64,000 nucleotides of DNA from Starkeya sp. ORNL1 (GTDB lineage Bacteria; Pseudomonadota; Alphaproteobacteria; Rhizobiales; Xanthobacteraceae). Position 1 is the stretch's first letter; every line of letters begins with the position of its first letter. Under the pieces are notes generated by a model. That model did not search any database, was not told where the DNA came from, and worked only from the letters and a program-made list of their open reading frames with translations. Shown piece by piece: positions 1-8,269 of this stretch. The stretch is taken from contig NZ_CP048834.1 in NCBI RefSeq assembly GCF_012971745.1, forward strand, positions 1,488,001 to 1,552,000, read 5' to 3'. Made by a program: the position numbers and the translations under genes.

Positions 1-1689
1 GAAACCCTCGGTGAAGAATCCATTGGCGGATGCCCCTACGGACCGCCAGGTCGTGGAGGGTGACAGTCCTTGCACTTCGAAGCTTGTCGCCCGGTAATTC
101 GGGATGTCGTAGTAAACGTTCCAGATTCCGACCCCCAGCTGGCCATCGGGGTCTTTCGAGGGTGAGCCCATCCTTGCCAAGAGCTCCTTGAACGGCGCTG
201 TTGCGGCCACCTGCAAATCAGCCGCGACGATCCTTCCATCCTTGACGCTTCCCCTGCAGCGGCCCATCGCGATCTGCCGGGGAATGTCCTGCAGGAAGTC
301 CTCCTCCCGCGAGAAGATGAGCTTCACCGGCGTCCCGCGCAGCTGGTTCGCGATCTCGGCAAGCACTCTGATATTCTCGAATTCGAGCCGATGCCCGAAG
401 CTGCCGCCCATCCATTCGTTATGAAAGGTCACTTGTTCCGGCTTCATGCCGATCGCCGTGGCCGCGATGTACTGCACGGATTGCGGCGTTTGGTGGCCAA
501 CCCAGATTTCCATTCCCTTGTCGGTAACGATGCCTATGCCGTTGAGCGGCTCCAGCGGCTGATGGCCCACATAGGGTGCGCGATATTCCGCCTCGATCAG
601 CGTCCCGTCTTTCAATCCAGCGTCGATATTCCCGTCGTTGCGCCATTCCTTGGCGAGGAACTGTGGAGTGAAGGATGAGGCCACGGTTTTCCAATGGTCG
701 GCCTGCTCGGCCGGATATCTGCTCGGCTCCCATACGCAGTCGACAAGCTCGGCCGCCTGCATCGCGTACCAGCTGTTCGTCGCGATCACCGCGATGCCAT
801 TCGATACCTTGAGGATCTTCTGGACCCCTGGCATCGACTGAGCTTTGCTTGCGTCGTAGGACTTGATCGGCTGACCCTTGTTGGGGTTCAGCTTGACGGC
901 CGCGTACACCATGCCGTCCATCTTCCGATCGATACCGAACTTCATTTCGCCGGTGACTTTCGGACGGATGTCGAGCCGCTCCATCGGCTTGCCGATAAAT
1001 CGCCATTGTGATGGCTCGCGGAGCTTGGCGACCACGACCGGCGTGATCTTCGCCGCATCGGCCGAAAGCGCGACATAGGGAATTTTTGTCCCGTTCGGCA
1101 GGATCACGTTTCCGGCCTCAGTGCGTAAGTCGGCCGCCGCGACTCCGCTGCGCCTGGCTGCGGCCGCCTTCAGCGTTTCCCGCGCGATCGCGCCGGCCAT
1201 GCGCAGCTTCTCGTAAGTGTCGGGAATCGTACTGGAGCCACCGGTCATCTGCAGGCCAGCCTTCCTCAGCCATTCCAGCGCCGCCGCGCGAGCCTTCTCC
1301 GCTTCGGGGCTTTGGTCCGGCGCCATGAAGGGCGCGAGTTCGTGGGCAAAGCCGGTGTTGAAATAGGCGGGACTAGGTCCGGCGAAGCGAATCTCGAATT
1401 GGCCCGGCTCGACGTCCAACTCCTCGGCGATCATGAGAGGCTGGATGGAGCCGACGCCTTGGCCTTTGTCGGCATGCTGGGCAATCAGCGTGATTTTTTC
1501 CGGACTGATCTCGACCCACGGATTGAATGTAACCGAATTCGGACCGAGATCCGCCATCAGCGGATTCGTCGCGGCAGCGGAAGACGGTGCCTGTTGCGCC
1601 TGACCATACTGACCGAAGGCGACGCCACCAGCGACCGAGACGGAGCCGAAAACGAAGGTACGGCGCGAAAGACCTGGCATTTCGCCCAT
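1..1689 (-). CDS. Molybdenum hydroxylase large subunit (IorB/xanthine dehydrogenase family), partial
   Basis: The gene runs off the left edge, so only its first 563 codons are visible. It starts with a twin-arginine-type leader (LSRRTFVFG, residues 7-15), as in periplasmic IorB-like aldehyde or isoquinoline oxidoreductases. The body matches the molybdopterin-binding subunit of the xanthine dehydrogenase family, including stretches such as AAATAIGMKPEQV and WMGGSFGHR. The start lies 1 nt past the stop of the 2Fe-2S subunit gene, so the two are translationally coupled. The pair would hydroxylate an aldehyde or N-heterocycle and pass electrons through the small subunit. The substrate cannot be read from the sequence. 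Confidence 0.9.
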   Translation of the reverse strand, partial: MGEMPGLSRRTFVFGSVSVAGGVAFGQYGQAQQAPSSAAATNPLMADLGPNSVTFNPWVEISPEKITLIAQHADKGQGVGSIQPLMIAEELDVEPGQFEIRFAGPSPAYFNTGFAHELAPFMAPDQSPEAEKARAAALEWLRKAGLQMTGGSSTIPDTYEKLRMAGAIARETLKAAAARRSGVAAADLRTEAGNVILPNGTKIPYVALSADAAKITPVVVAKLREPSQWRFIGKPMERLDIRPKVTGEMKFGIDRKMDGMVYAAVKLNPNKGQPIKSYDASKAQSMPGVQKILKVSNGIAVIATNSWYAMQAAELVDCVWEPSRYPAEQADHWKTVASSFTPQFLAKEWRNDGNIDAGLKDGTLIEAEYRAPYVGHQPLEPLNGIGIVTDKGMEIWVGHQTPQSVQYIAATAIGMKPEQVTFHNEWMGGSFGHRLEFENIRVLAEIANQLRGTPVKLIFSREEDFLQDIPRQIAMGRCRGSVKDGRIVAADLQVAATAPFKELLARMGSPSKDPDGQLGVGIWNVYYDIPNYRATSFEVQGLSPSTTWRSVGASANGFFTEGF

Positions 1690-1690
1690 G

Positions 1691-2152
1691 TCATTTCCCC
1701 CCCATCTTCTCGGCGGCCGCGTGGATCGCAACGCGAATGCGCTCATAGGTGCCGCATCGGCAGAGATTTCCCGACATGACCTCGTTGATGTCTTCGTCGG
1801 TCGGCTTGGGAATCGCCTTGAGCAGTGAAATCGCCTGAATGATCTGGCCGGTCTGACAGTAGCCGCATTGCGGTACCTGATGCTCGATCCAGGCTTCCTG
1901 CACAGGATGCAGCTTTCCGTTGCCGACCGCTTCGATGGTGACTATCGCCTTTCCTGCGACATCAGCCATACGCGCCTGGCACGAGCGGACGGCGGCTCCG
2001 TCAATCTGCACCGTACAGGCGCCGCACTGAGCTATTCCGCAGCCATATTTGGGGCTCGTGATACCCAGTTCATCGCGTAAAACCCAGAGCAAAGGCATCT
2101 CTGTGACGACGTTTACTTGGTGTTTTATCCCATTGACGGTTAGTTCGATCAT
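1691..2152 (-). CDS. 2Fe-2S subunit of molybdenum hydroxylase (IorA-like)
   Basis: This 153-residue protein has the classic two-cluster layout. A plant-ferredoxin-type N-terminal domain carries C38, C43, C46 and C58, and a C-terminal helical domain carries C96, C99, C131 and C133 (CGYCQTG and GNLCRCGTY). The length is normal for IorA/CoxS-type small subunits. It shuttles electrons from the molybdopterin subunit encoded immediately downstream to an external acceptor, probably a cytochrome. No FAD subunit gene is visible, which fits the IorAB-type two-subunit enzymes rather than three-subunit xanthine dehydrogenases. Confidence 0.95.
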   Translation of the reverse strand: MIELTVNGIKHQVNVVTEMPLLWVLRDELGITSPKYGCGIAQCGACTVQIDGAAVRSCQARMADVAGKAIVTIEAVGNGKLHPVQEAWIEHQVPQCGYCQTGQIIQAISLLKAIPKPTDEDINEVMSGNLCRCGTYERIRVAIHAAAEKMGGK

Positions 2153-2202
2153 ACCGACGCCTTCCCTCAGTAGACGTTGCTGTTCGTTGCCGCGAGCATG
2201 GC

Positions 2203-2637
2203 CTACGACGAGGCCGTGCTCTGGCTGATGGCCGCGGCTGCCGCCCCGGCCACCGCAATGTCCTGTTCGACCGAACCCGCGCTGGCACCCACCGCGCCGA
2301 CGATCTGGCCGCCAACCTTCACCGGCAGGCCGCCGCCAAAGATCACGACATTGCCGCCATTGCTCCGCTCTATCCCGAACAGCGGCGCCCCGGGCTGAGC
2401 CAACTCGGCGAGATAATCCGTCGTCTTGTCGAACATGCGCGCCGTCTTCGCCTTGCCGATCGCGAGATCGATGCTTCCCGCAAGCGCGCCGTCCTGGCGT
2501 GCGAAGGCGATGAGGGCGCCACCGGCATCAACCACCGCAATATTGTAGGGAATGCCGAGGCTCGCTGCCTTGGCCTCGCCGGCCGAGAGCATCTGCTTTG
2601 CATCCGCCAGCGTCAGTGTATCGAGCGTGCGAGGCAT
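2203..2637 (-). CDS. GlcG/HbpS-family heme-binding-like protein
   Basis: This 144-residue protein belongs to the GlcG/HbpS (DUF336) family: an N-terminal [17 protein letters not shown] helix, the [18 protein letters not shown] strand-turn, and a Gly-rich [21 protein letters not shown] segment. The start at 2637 is chosen because an AAAGGGG ribosome-binding site sits just upstream; a longer open frame to 2706 lacks family similarity. The family is often found beside oxidoreductases and has been linked to heme or cofactor binding, but its role here is unknown. It is the first gene of a probable operon with the molybdenum hydroxylase, 50 bp downstream. Confidence 0.85.
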   Translation of the reverse strand: MPRTLDTLTLADAKQMLSAGEAKAASLGIPYNIAVVDAGGALIAFARQDGALAGSIDLAIGKAKTARMFDKTTDYLAELAQPGAPLFGIERSNGGNVVIFGGGLPVKVGGQIVGAVGASAGSVEQDIAVAGAAAAAISQSTASS

Positions 2638-2833
2638 GCATCCCCTTTCTCTCGACCCGAGTTCAGTCCGCCGGCCGACACGACCGCAACGAGAGGCAGC
2701 CGCCAATAGCTATCGACAACCGGGTCTCAACCGAACGATTACTAGCGCAGCAGACGACTTTCATCCGGGACAACCGCATTCGCCGTTCCGTATTGCCCAG
2801 GAGAACAGTTAGCATCAGGGCGCCGGGAGCTTC

Positions 2834-2850
2834 GGTTAAAAGATGTAAAT
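2834..2850. promoter_or_regulatory. Candidate operator shared with the DJ-1 operon
   Basis: GGTTAAAAGATGTAAAT lies about 200 bp upstream of the GlcG-like gene. A near copy (GGTTAAAAGAGGTAAAA) lies at 8213-8229 upstream of the DJ-1/PfpI gene. Each consists of two A-rich direct half-sites about 9 bp apart, a layout used by OmpR-type winged-helix proteins. The large regulator encoded at 3257-6142 is the obvious candidate binder, but this is inference. Confidence 0.4.
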
Positions 2851-2922
2851 TCAAAACTGGCGCATTGCTCGCCTCGGCCGAGCTCGCCATAGGCAGGAAA
2901 ACCGCCGAAGTTCTTGAGGCCG

Positions 2923-3062
2923 GCCGTCCACGAGTTGGACATCGGATCGGTACATGCCGCATGCTTCGACCTTGACCGGTCTCATCGGCCCAGGATGTCG
3001 GGAACCGGGACGTCCTTCGGGACCGGAGCCTTCCCGTATTCGTGCAGGCGTGCCGCTTTCAC
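2923..3062 (-). pseudogene. Remnant of zinc-dependent alcohol dehydrogenase N-terminus
   Basis: Behind an intact GGAGGAGAG ribosome-binding site, a GTG start at 3062 opens a frame reading VKAARLHEYGKAPVPKDVPV, the N-terminus of zinc-type NAD(P)-dependent alcohol dehydrogenases. It stops after 26 codons. A frame change near 2990 restores matching sequence (VKVEACGMYRSDVQLVDG), including the region of the catalytic-zinc cysteine. After that the similarity ends. So about 45 codons of a roughly 340-codon gene survive, with one frameshift. The rest has been lost or replaced by unrecognised sequence down to about 2740. Confidence 0.7.
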
Positions 3063-3131
3063 GTTCTCTCCTCCCATCGTCGTCTGGGACGTGTCGTCTT
3101 GCTGAGCTAAACTCACGTGCGGGTAGCGCCA

Positions 3132-3152
3132 GGGTAAAAGGAGCTTAAATTC
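3132..3152. promoter_or_regulatory. Weaker A-rich motif upstream of the regulator gene
   Basis: GGTAAAAGGAGCTTAAATTC, about 105 bp before the regulator start, resembles the 2834 and 8213 motifs with altered spacing. It could be an autoregulatory site. The match is weak and the assignment tentative. Confidence 0.25.
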
Positions 3153-3256
3153 GCCAACACCCCAAAGTTCACCACACTGAGACTTGGGTGCGTTCCGCCA
3201 GATTCGGTTCGGCACAGTTCGACAACAGCCGTTCACGACAGAGTCATTCGAGAGAC

Positions 3257-6142
3257 ATGCAACGATCCGACAGACCAGGCGGCAAGACATATTGCTTCGG
3301 TGATTATCGGTTCATTCCAGACCGGCAATTGTTGATGCTTGGCGACAAGCCGTTGCGCGTAGGAAGCCGAGCTCTCGATCTGCTTAACTTACTGGTCAGC
3401 CATGCGGGGGAAGTCGTCGGCAAGGATGAGCTGATGCGTTTCGTCTGGCCGGACACCTTCGTCCACGAGAGCAATCTGAAGGTCAATATCGCCGCGTTGC
3501 GCCGTGCTCTTCCGCGAACGGCTTCAGGCCTGTCGTGCATTGCCACCGTGACCGGGCGCGGCTACCGCTTCGTCGCCCCGCTGCGCATCTACGGAGACGA
3601 TCAGCCGCAACTCCATTCCGAAGCGGCCAAGGCCCCTGTCCGGGAACTGCCCCGCCTCGGGGAAGTCATTGGTCGCGATGACGTCATCGCAGACCTTGTC
3701 GCCAGGCTTCCGGAGTGCCGATTCCTGACGGTTGTCGGCCCGGCGGGAGTCGGCAAAACGACTGTCGCCATCGCCGCGGCGACACGCCTTCTCAACCGGC
3801 ATCGGGACAGCGTTTGTTTCGTGGATCTCGCCGTCATCGGCGACCCTCAACTCGTGGACGCGACGATAGCGGCATCGCTCGGCATCGGCGGCAAATGGAC
3901 GAACATGCTTGCCGGTATCGTCGAAGCACTGCGCAATGACGAAATGCTGCTCGTGCTCGACAATTGCGAGCATGTCCTCAGCACCGCTTCGGCGATCGCG
4001 GAACATCTGACGCTGGCGCTTCCGGGTCTTCACATCATCGCCACGAGCCGGGAGCCGCTTCGATCGCGGTCGGAGAGCGTCTATCGCTTGTCCCCGCTCC
4101 CGTATCCGGATGAGCACGGCGGCGAAAACCCGACTGACGCCCTGACCTTCCCGGCCGTCCAGCTCTTTGTGAGGCGGGCAAGCGAGGCGTACGGCTACCG
4201 GCTCGACGACGCGGACACGCCCGTCGTTGCAGCCATATGCCGACGCCTCGACGGAATCCCGCTTGCAATCGAACTCGCCGCATCGCGGCTGCCGGTTTCA
4301 AGACCGTCGGTCTTGCTCGGTCTTCTCGAACACAGTTTCGAGCCGCTTGTCGCCGGTTCCGATGGAACTCCGCCGCGGCACCAGACCCTGCTCGCGACGC
4401 TCGACTGGAGCTACCAGCTCCTTTCCAGGAATGAGGCCCGACTTCTGCGTCTCCTGTCGGTTTTCTCGGCGGGCTTCTCTCTCTCCGATGTCATCGGCGT
4501 GGCCGAGCACCTCGGCCGAGGCATCGAGGAGATCGCGGTGTGCACGGAAAGCCTGGCGGCGAAATCGCTCCTGTCGACCGCGCACGATGCCGCCGGGCCG
4601 CGCTATCGGCTGCTCGACAGTACCCGCAGCTTCGCGGCCGAACGGCTGGCGGCGACTGGAGAGGCCGCCGACGCCCGATCCAGCCACGCGCGCTATCTTC
4701 TCCGGCTGTTCGAGCACGCCGAGTCGGAGTGGCAGTGGCGGCCGAGGAACGAATGGACCGCCTCCTACGAGCCGCGAACGAACGATCTTCGCAACGCAAT
4801 CGACTGGACCTTCGGCGATGGCGCGAACCCCGAGGTCGGCGTGCGTCTCACCGGCGCCGCTATACCGCTCTGGGACGAACTGTCGACCGTCGCCGAGAGC
4901 CGGCGACGTGTCGAACGGGCGCTGCAATCCGCCGAAGCCCTGTCGCGCTGCGACCCCGCCGTCAGGATGAAGCTCATAGCGTCCTATGCCTCGGGTCTCA
5001 ATTTCTCCGACCATCTCGGTCCGGAAGCCGACGCGGCGTGGATGGAGGGCAACCGCCTGGCGCACGAGATCGGCAATGTCGATTACCAGCTCCGCACCTT
5101 GTGGGGCCTTGGCATATTGCAAAGCTTCACCGGGCGGCACCGACAGGCGATCGCCACGCTCAGGCAGTTCGCCCAACTTGCCGGCCAGGAAAGCGAGCGA
5201 CCGGCGGTCGCGGAGGGAGAGCGCGTCAGGCTGACGGCCGTCTTCTACTGCGGCGAGGTCCGGCGAGCGCACGATGAGCTGAAGCGGCTCGTGCGAGAAC
5301 ATGCGACCACCGCCAAGCGCTCGGGCGTCGCCCGCTTCCAGATGGACCGGTTCGTATCGATCCGGGTGGCGCTGGCGATGACGGCCTGGGTAGCCGGAGA
5401 CCGCGGCGCAGCGACGGCGGCGCTCCAGGACGCGCTCGACCACAGTCTTGCGCGCGACCATATGGTCTCGCTTTGCAACGCCCTTGCTCAGGCGGCTCTT
5501 CCTCTCGCTTTCTGGTCAGGTGAGACGGAGATTGCACGCCGACATGTTGCGACGCTCGCCCACAATCTTGCCTTGCGCGAAATCGCGATCTGGCGGCCGG
5601 TCTGTCGTTTCTATGACGGCGCCGTGGGAAGCATGGACGGCGACGCCGAAGGCGTCGACACGATGCGCCTGGCGATCGAGCAACTCGTCGCCAGCAACTT
5701 TCTCGTTCGGGTGCCAGTCTATCTCACCATCCTCGCGGAAGCCGCGTTGCGTCACGGGCGCATCGCGCTCGCCCGCGACAGCCTGAGCGCCGCCTTCGAC
5801 CGTGCCGACCGGCAGGACGAGCATTGGTCCAGGCCGGAACTGCTGCGCGTGCGCGCGCTTCTGCAGCGACTGGACGGTGACCTGTCCGGCGCCTCTGAAA
5901 CGCTTCTGCTCGCCGCCGAGACAGCCAGGGAAAGCGGTGCACTTTTCTTCCGGCTCCGTGCCTCGACGGCCCTGGCGGAACTGTGGGTGGAAACCGACCG
6001 GCATGTGGCGGCAGCCGAACTGCTGTCACCCGTCTGCGCGGAATTTGATGACGTACTACCTTGCGTGAACGTGGCGAAGGCGCGTCGACTGCTCAAATCT
6101 CTCGGGCGGCGGGACACCGCCCTGCGCACCGGCGCATCCTGA
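3257..6142 (+). CDS. Large one-component regulator: winged helix, P-loop ATPase, helical repeats
   Basis: This is a 961-residue cytoplasmic regulator. Residues about 10-100 form an OmpR/PhoB-type C-terminal winged helix (LGDKPLRVGSRALDLLNLLV, then KVNIAALRRAL and TGRGYRFVAPL). Residues about 135-450 form an NB-ARC/AAA-like ATPase with Walker A GPAGVGKTT near residue 160, LLVLDNCEH as the Walker B region, and the IATSREPLR sensor segment. The remainder is alpha-helical, consistent with TPR-like repeats that would sense a ligand or partner. The start at 3257 follows CGAGAGAC; an upstream ATG at 3188 adds only low-complexity sequence. No receiver domain is present, so control is probably by ligand and ATP. 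It sits between two operons sharing a motif. Confidence 0.88.
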   Translation: MQRSDRPGGKTYCFGDYRFIPDRQLLMLGDKPLRVGSRALDLLNLLVSHAGEVVGKDELMRFVWPDTFVHESNLKVNIAALRRALPRTASGLSCIATVTGRGYRFVAPLRIYGDDQPQLHSEAAKAPVRELPRLGEVIGRDDVIADLVARLPECRFLTVVGPAGVGKTTVAIAAATRLLNRHRDSVCFVDLAVIGDPQLVDATIAASLGIGGKWTNMLAGIVEALRNDEMLLVLDNCEHVLSTASAIAEHLTLALPGLHIIATSREPLRSRSESVYRLSPLPYPDEHGGENPTDALTFPAVQLFVRRASEAYGYRLDDADTPVVAAICRRLDGIPLAIELAASRLPVSRPSVLLGLLEHSFEPLVAGSDGTPPRHQTLLATLDWSYQLLSRNEARLLRLLSVFSAGFSLSDVIGVAEHLGRGIEEIAVCTESLAAKSLLSTAHDAAGPRYRLLDSTRSFAAERLAATGEAADARSSHARYLLRLFEHAESEWQWRPRNEWTASYEPRTNDLRNAIDWTFGDGANPEVGVRLTGAAIPLWDELSTVAESRRRVERALQSAEALSRCDPAVRMKLIASYASGLNFSDHLGPEADAAWMEGNRLAHEIGNVDYQLRTLWGLGILQSFTGRHRQAIATLRQFAQLAGQESERPAVAEGERVRLTAVFYCGEVRRAHDELKRLVREHATTAKRSGVARFQMDRFVSIRVALAMTAWVAGDRGAATAALQDALDHSLARDHMVSLCNALAQAALPLAFWSGETEIARRHVATLAHNLALREIAIWRPVCRFYDGAVGSMDGDAEGVDTMRLAIEQLVASNFLVRVPVYLTILAEAALRHGRIALARDSLSAAFDRADRQDEHWSRPELLRVRALLQRLDGDLSGASETLLLAAETARESGALFFRLRASTALAELWVETDRHVAAAELLSPVCAEFDDVLPCVNVAKARRLLKSLGRRDTALRTGAS

Positions 6143-6143
6143 A

Positions 6144-6255
6144 CTAGAGCCCTTATCGTTCGGATGGAACATCCGAACGATAAGGGCTCTAGATTCAATA
6201 GACTGGAGCAATTCCCTTTCGATCAGATGATTCCATCTGATCGGGAAATGCTCTA
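6144..6255. repeat. Bipartite palindromic element, copy 1
   Basis: A perfect 23-bp inverted repeat with a 3-nt loop (arms 6144-6166 and 6170-6192, ends CTAGAGC/GCTCTAG) is followed by a short spacer and a second imperfect palindrome (6206-6253, GAGCA...TGCTC). It fills the whole gap between two convergent genes, and its last TAG supplies the stop codon of the ABM gene. The same two-palindrome plan recurs at 17363-17482. It may act as a bidirectional terminator. Confidence 0.8.
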
Positions 6256-6558
6256 GCCGTTCTTGTTCGCAACCAGAGCCGGATCGAGGACGAAGGCGCT
6301 CCGCTCGGCGAGGTCGGGTATTTTCGACAGGTAGTTCTTGTAGTGCGGCGTCTCGCGGTGCGCCGCCACCGAGGCATTGTCGACATAGAGTTCATCGAGA
6401 ATATAGCGGTCGGCTTTCGCCTGATCCCGCCAGACATCCCACCGCAGATTGCCGGGCTCCGTCCTGCAGTGGGGCGCCATGCCGAAGAGTAATGCCTCAA
6501 GTTCTCCGGCCTTGCCCGGCTTGGCGAGCAAAGTGGCTATGGTCTTGACGTGCGGCAT
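6253..6558 (-). CDS. Putative quinol monooxygenase, ABM domain (YgiN-like)
   Basis: This 101-residue single-domain protein has the antibiotic-biosynthesis-monooxygenase fold signature: MPHVKTIATLLAKPGKAGEL at the N-terminus, then GNLRWDVWRDQA and YILDELYVDNASVAAHRETP. Such small dimeric proteins (YgiN, ActVA-Orf6 type) oxidise quinols or aromatic compounds without metal or flavin. It is the last gene of a minus-strand operon, 12 bp after the alpha/beta hydrolase. Its stop codon is contributed by the adjoining palindromic repeat, so the original C-terminus may have been slightly altered by the insertion. Confidence 0.85.
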   Translation of the reverse strand: MPHVKTIATLLAKPGKAGELEALLFGMAPHCRTEPGNLRWDVWRDQAKADRYILDELYVDNASVAAHRETPHYKNYLSKIPDLAERSAFVLDPALVANKNG

Positions 6559-6570
6559 GATCAGACTCCG

Positions 6571-7320
6571 CTATTTATCGGCAGTCTCGATGAAGGCTGC
6601 GACCTCTTTGGGATGCGAGAGCATCACGGCATGGCTGCTGTCGATCTCGACGGTTACAGCACCGGCCCGCTTGGCGAATCCCCGCTGGGACGTCGGAGGG
6701 ATCATCATGTCTTTCGTGGTGACCATGAAATGCGTGGGCCTGCCCTTCCACGCGACCTTGTTGATCGGAGTCTGCACCGCCTCCAGACCCCACGGAACCT
6801 GGGCCACGGCCATGAAGCCTGTAATCGAGGTGTCGACATCGGCTGCAAATGCTTTCGGGAATTTCGCCGGGTCGACGAGCAGGTAGCCGTCACTGGGTGG
6901 CAACAGCGGTGCGGCCGATTCTCCAGCCGGAACCGGCTGTTCCGCAAGCGATGCCACCGACTCCCCGGAGTCCGGCGCAAAGGCTGCGATATAGACCAGG
7001 CTCTGCACCTTGGGGTTATTGCCCGCCTCGGTAATAACCATGCCGCCATAGGAATGGCCGACGAGGATCACCGGATGTTTCGCCGCGGCGATAACACGCT
7101 CTGTGGCCGCAACGTCGCCACTGAGGCTGATGGTCGGGTTCTGGACGACCAGCACCTCATACCCGTCGTTGGTCAGGGTGTCGAACACGGCCTGCCAGCC
7201 GGAGCCGTCGACGAACGCGCCATGCACCAGGACGATTGAGACGGGCTTGTCGGCGGCAACGGAGGCGACTGGAGAAATAGCGATCATGGCGGCGACCAAT
7301 ACCCAGATTGAGCGTTTCAT
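6571..7320 (-). CDS. Secreted alpha/beta hydrolase
   Basis: This 249-residue protein has a clear signal peptide (MKRSIWVLVAAMIAISPVAS, cleaved near VAA-DKP). The oxyanion strand VLVHGAFVDGSGW is followed by the nucleophile elbow GHSYGG with Ser90, and a late histidine lies in SSHAVMLSHP. The compact size and the HGAFVDGSGW signature resemble the salicylate-esterase/hydroxynitrile-lyase-like group of periplasmic hydrolases. It lies between the ABM and DJ-1 genes with 4-12 bp gaps, so it is cotranscribed with them. The substrate is not predictable. An exported hydrolase in a cluster of cytoplasmic redox proteins suggests processing of an incoming ester. Confidence 0.88.
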   Translation of the reverse strand: MKRSIWVLVAAMIAISPVASVAADKPVSIVLVHGAFVDGSGWQAVFDTLTNDGYEVLVVQNPTISLSGDVAATERVIAAAKHPVILVGHSYGGMVITEAGNNPKVQSLVYIAAFAPDSGESVASLAEQPVPAGESAAPLLPPSDGYLLVDPAKFPKAFAADVDTSITGFMAVAQVPWGLEAVQTPINKVAWKGRPTHFMVTTKDMMIPPTSQRGFAKRAGAVTVEIDSSHAVMLSHPKEVAAFIETADK

Positions 7321-7324
7321 CGTT

Positions 7325-8122
7325 TCAAACTCCAGAGCGCTTCCGATCCAGCGCCGCGATCAGGGCGGCGGCGATCGGGTGGTCCGAGCGGGGGTTCTGC
7401 CCGGTGATCAGCTCGCGGTCCTCGATCACATGGGGTTCGAAATCCGGGCCCACCGTGGTTTTGGCGCCTGCGAGGTCCAGAGTTTCGGGCATATGAAAAT
7501 AGAGCTTGCCGTGCAGGATGTTGTCCTCGATGGGCTTCTCCTCGCTGCCCGAATAGACTGTCATCCGGTAGCCGGCGTACTGCCATCCCTTCGCAAGTTC
7601 GGCTGCCTTGGCGCGGTCGCCCTGAATCAGCGCCGCGCGAAATTCCTTCGCCCGAGGCAAGGCGGAGATCGAGATGATCGGGCCGTGGCAGAGCAGCGCG
7701 GTGGGCTTTCCGGCCGCATGGAAATGCCGAAGTATCTCGCCCGCGTCGGGATCCTGCATCAGGTCGACGACAGGCCCTTGCCCTCCCGGGGCGAACACGC
7801 CTGCATAGTTGTCCAGCCCCTCCTCGATCACCGATCGCAAGGTGCGGCCCTGGTTCGTCGATGGATCGTTGGCGAAGAAATCCTTGCCACGCCGATACGC
7901 CGCCTCGTCGCCGCCGAAATGCTGGACCGCATCGGACGCCGGGTCGATATAGGGCTTGGCGCCCGAAGGGGTGGCGAGCAGAACTTCATAACCCGCTCCG
8001 ACAAGCGCCATCATCGGCACTACAGTCTCGTTGAGATATTGTCCCGTCGGACCGGTGCCGCCTCCCTGAATTTCGATCCGGGTGGCGTTCGACCCCAGCA
8101 CCACCACTTTGCCCTTGCCCAT
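7325..8122 (-). CDS. DJ-1/PfpI family protein (class I glutamine amidotransferase-like)
   Basis: This 265-residue protein of the DJ-1/PfpI superfamily resembles Hsp31-type members. It has a nucleophile elbow ALLCHGP with Cys145, an upstream acidic residue in the GVFAPGGQGPVVDL region, and a C-terminal TVGPDFEPHVIEDRELITGQ strand pair typical of the family. Members act as glyoxalase III, deglycase or chaperone. The insert (KEFRAALIQGDRAKAAELAK) lengthens it beyond simple PfpI proteases. It heads the three-gene operon with the hydrolase and ABM genes and is preceded by the candidate operator at 8213. Detoxification of reactive carbonyls is a reasonable inference. Confidence 0.88.
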   Translation of the reverse strand: MGKGKVVVLGSNATRIEIQGGGTGPTGQYLNETVVPMMALVGAGYEVLLATPSGAKPYIDPASDAVQHFGGDEAAYRRGKDFFANDPSTNQGRTLRSVIEEGLDNYAGVFAPGGQGPVVDLMQDPDAGEILRHFHAAGKPTALLCHGPIISISALPRAKEFRAALIQGDRAKAAELAKGWQYAGYRMTVYSGSEEKPIEDNILHGKLYFHMPETLDLAGAKTTVGPDFEPHVIEDRELITGQNPRSDHPIAAALIAALDRKRSGV

Positions 8123-8212
8123 GGAAGCCTCCTGATGTTTCGCGGTGGTGGCGGACCGAAGCCGGCCATCCGGGAACTGCGGAGACGATATCGCGGCGGC
8201 TGCAGGACGGCT

Positions 8213-8230
8213 GGTTAAAAGAGGTAAAAG
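8213..8230. promoter_or_regulatory. Candidate operator upstream of DJ-1 operon
   Basis: GGTTAAAAGAGGTAAAAG lies about 90 bp upstream of the DJ-1 start, in the gap behind the MFS gene. It matches the 2834-2850 motif at 14 of the first 16 positions and has the same orientation relative to the controlled gene. Confidence 0.4.
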
Positions 8231-8269
8231 CCGAAGCGGGTCGTAGCGGCAGGCATCGGCCCGGCGACG

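Noticed and set aside
6144..6255. Insertion sequence or MITE with target-site duplication
   Set aside because: No transposase gene, no clear target duplication and no terminal inverted repeat of a known IS family; treated as a palindromic repeat family instead.
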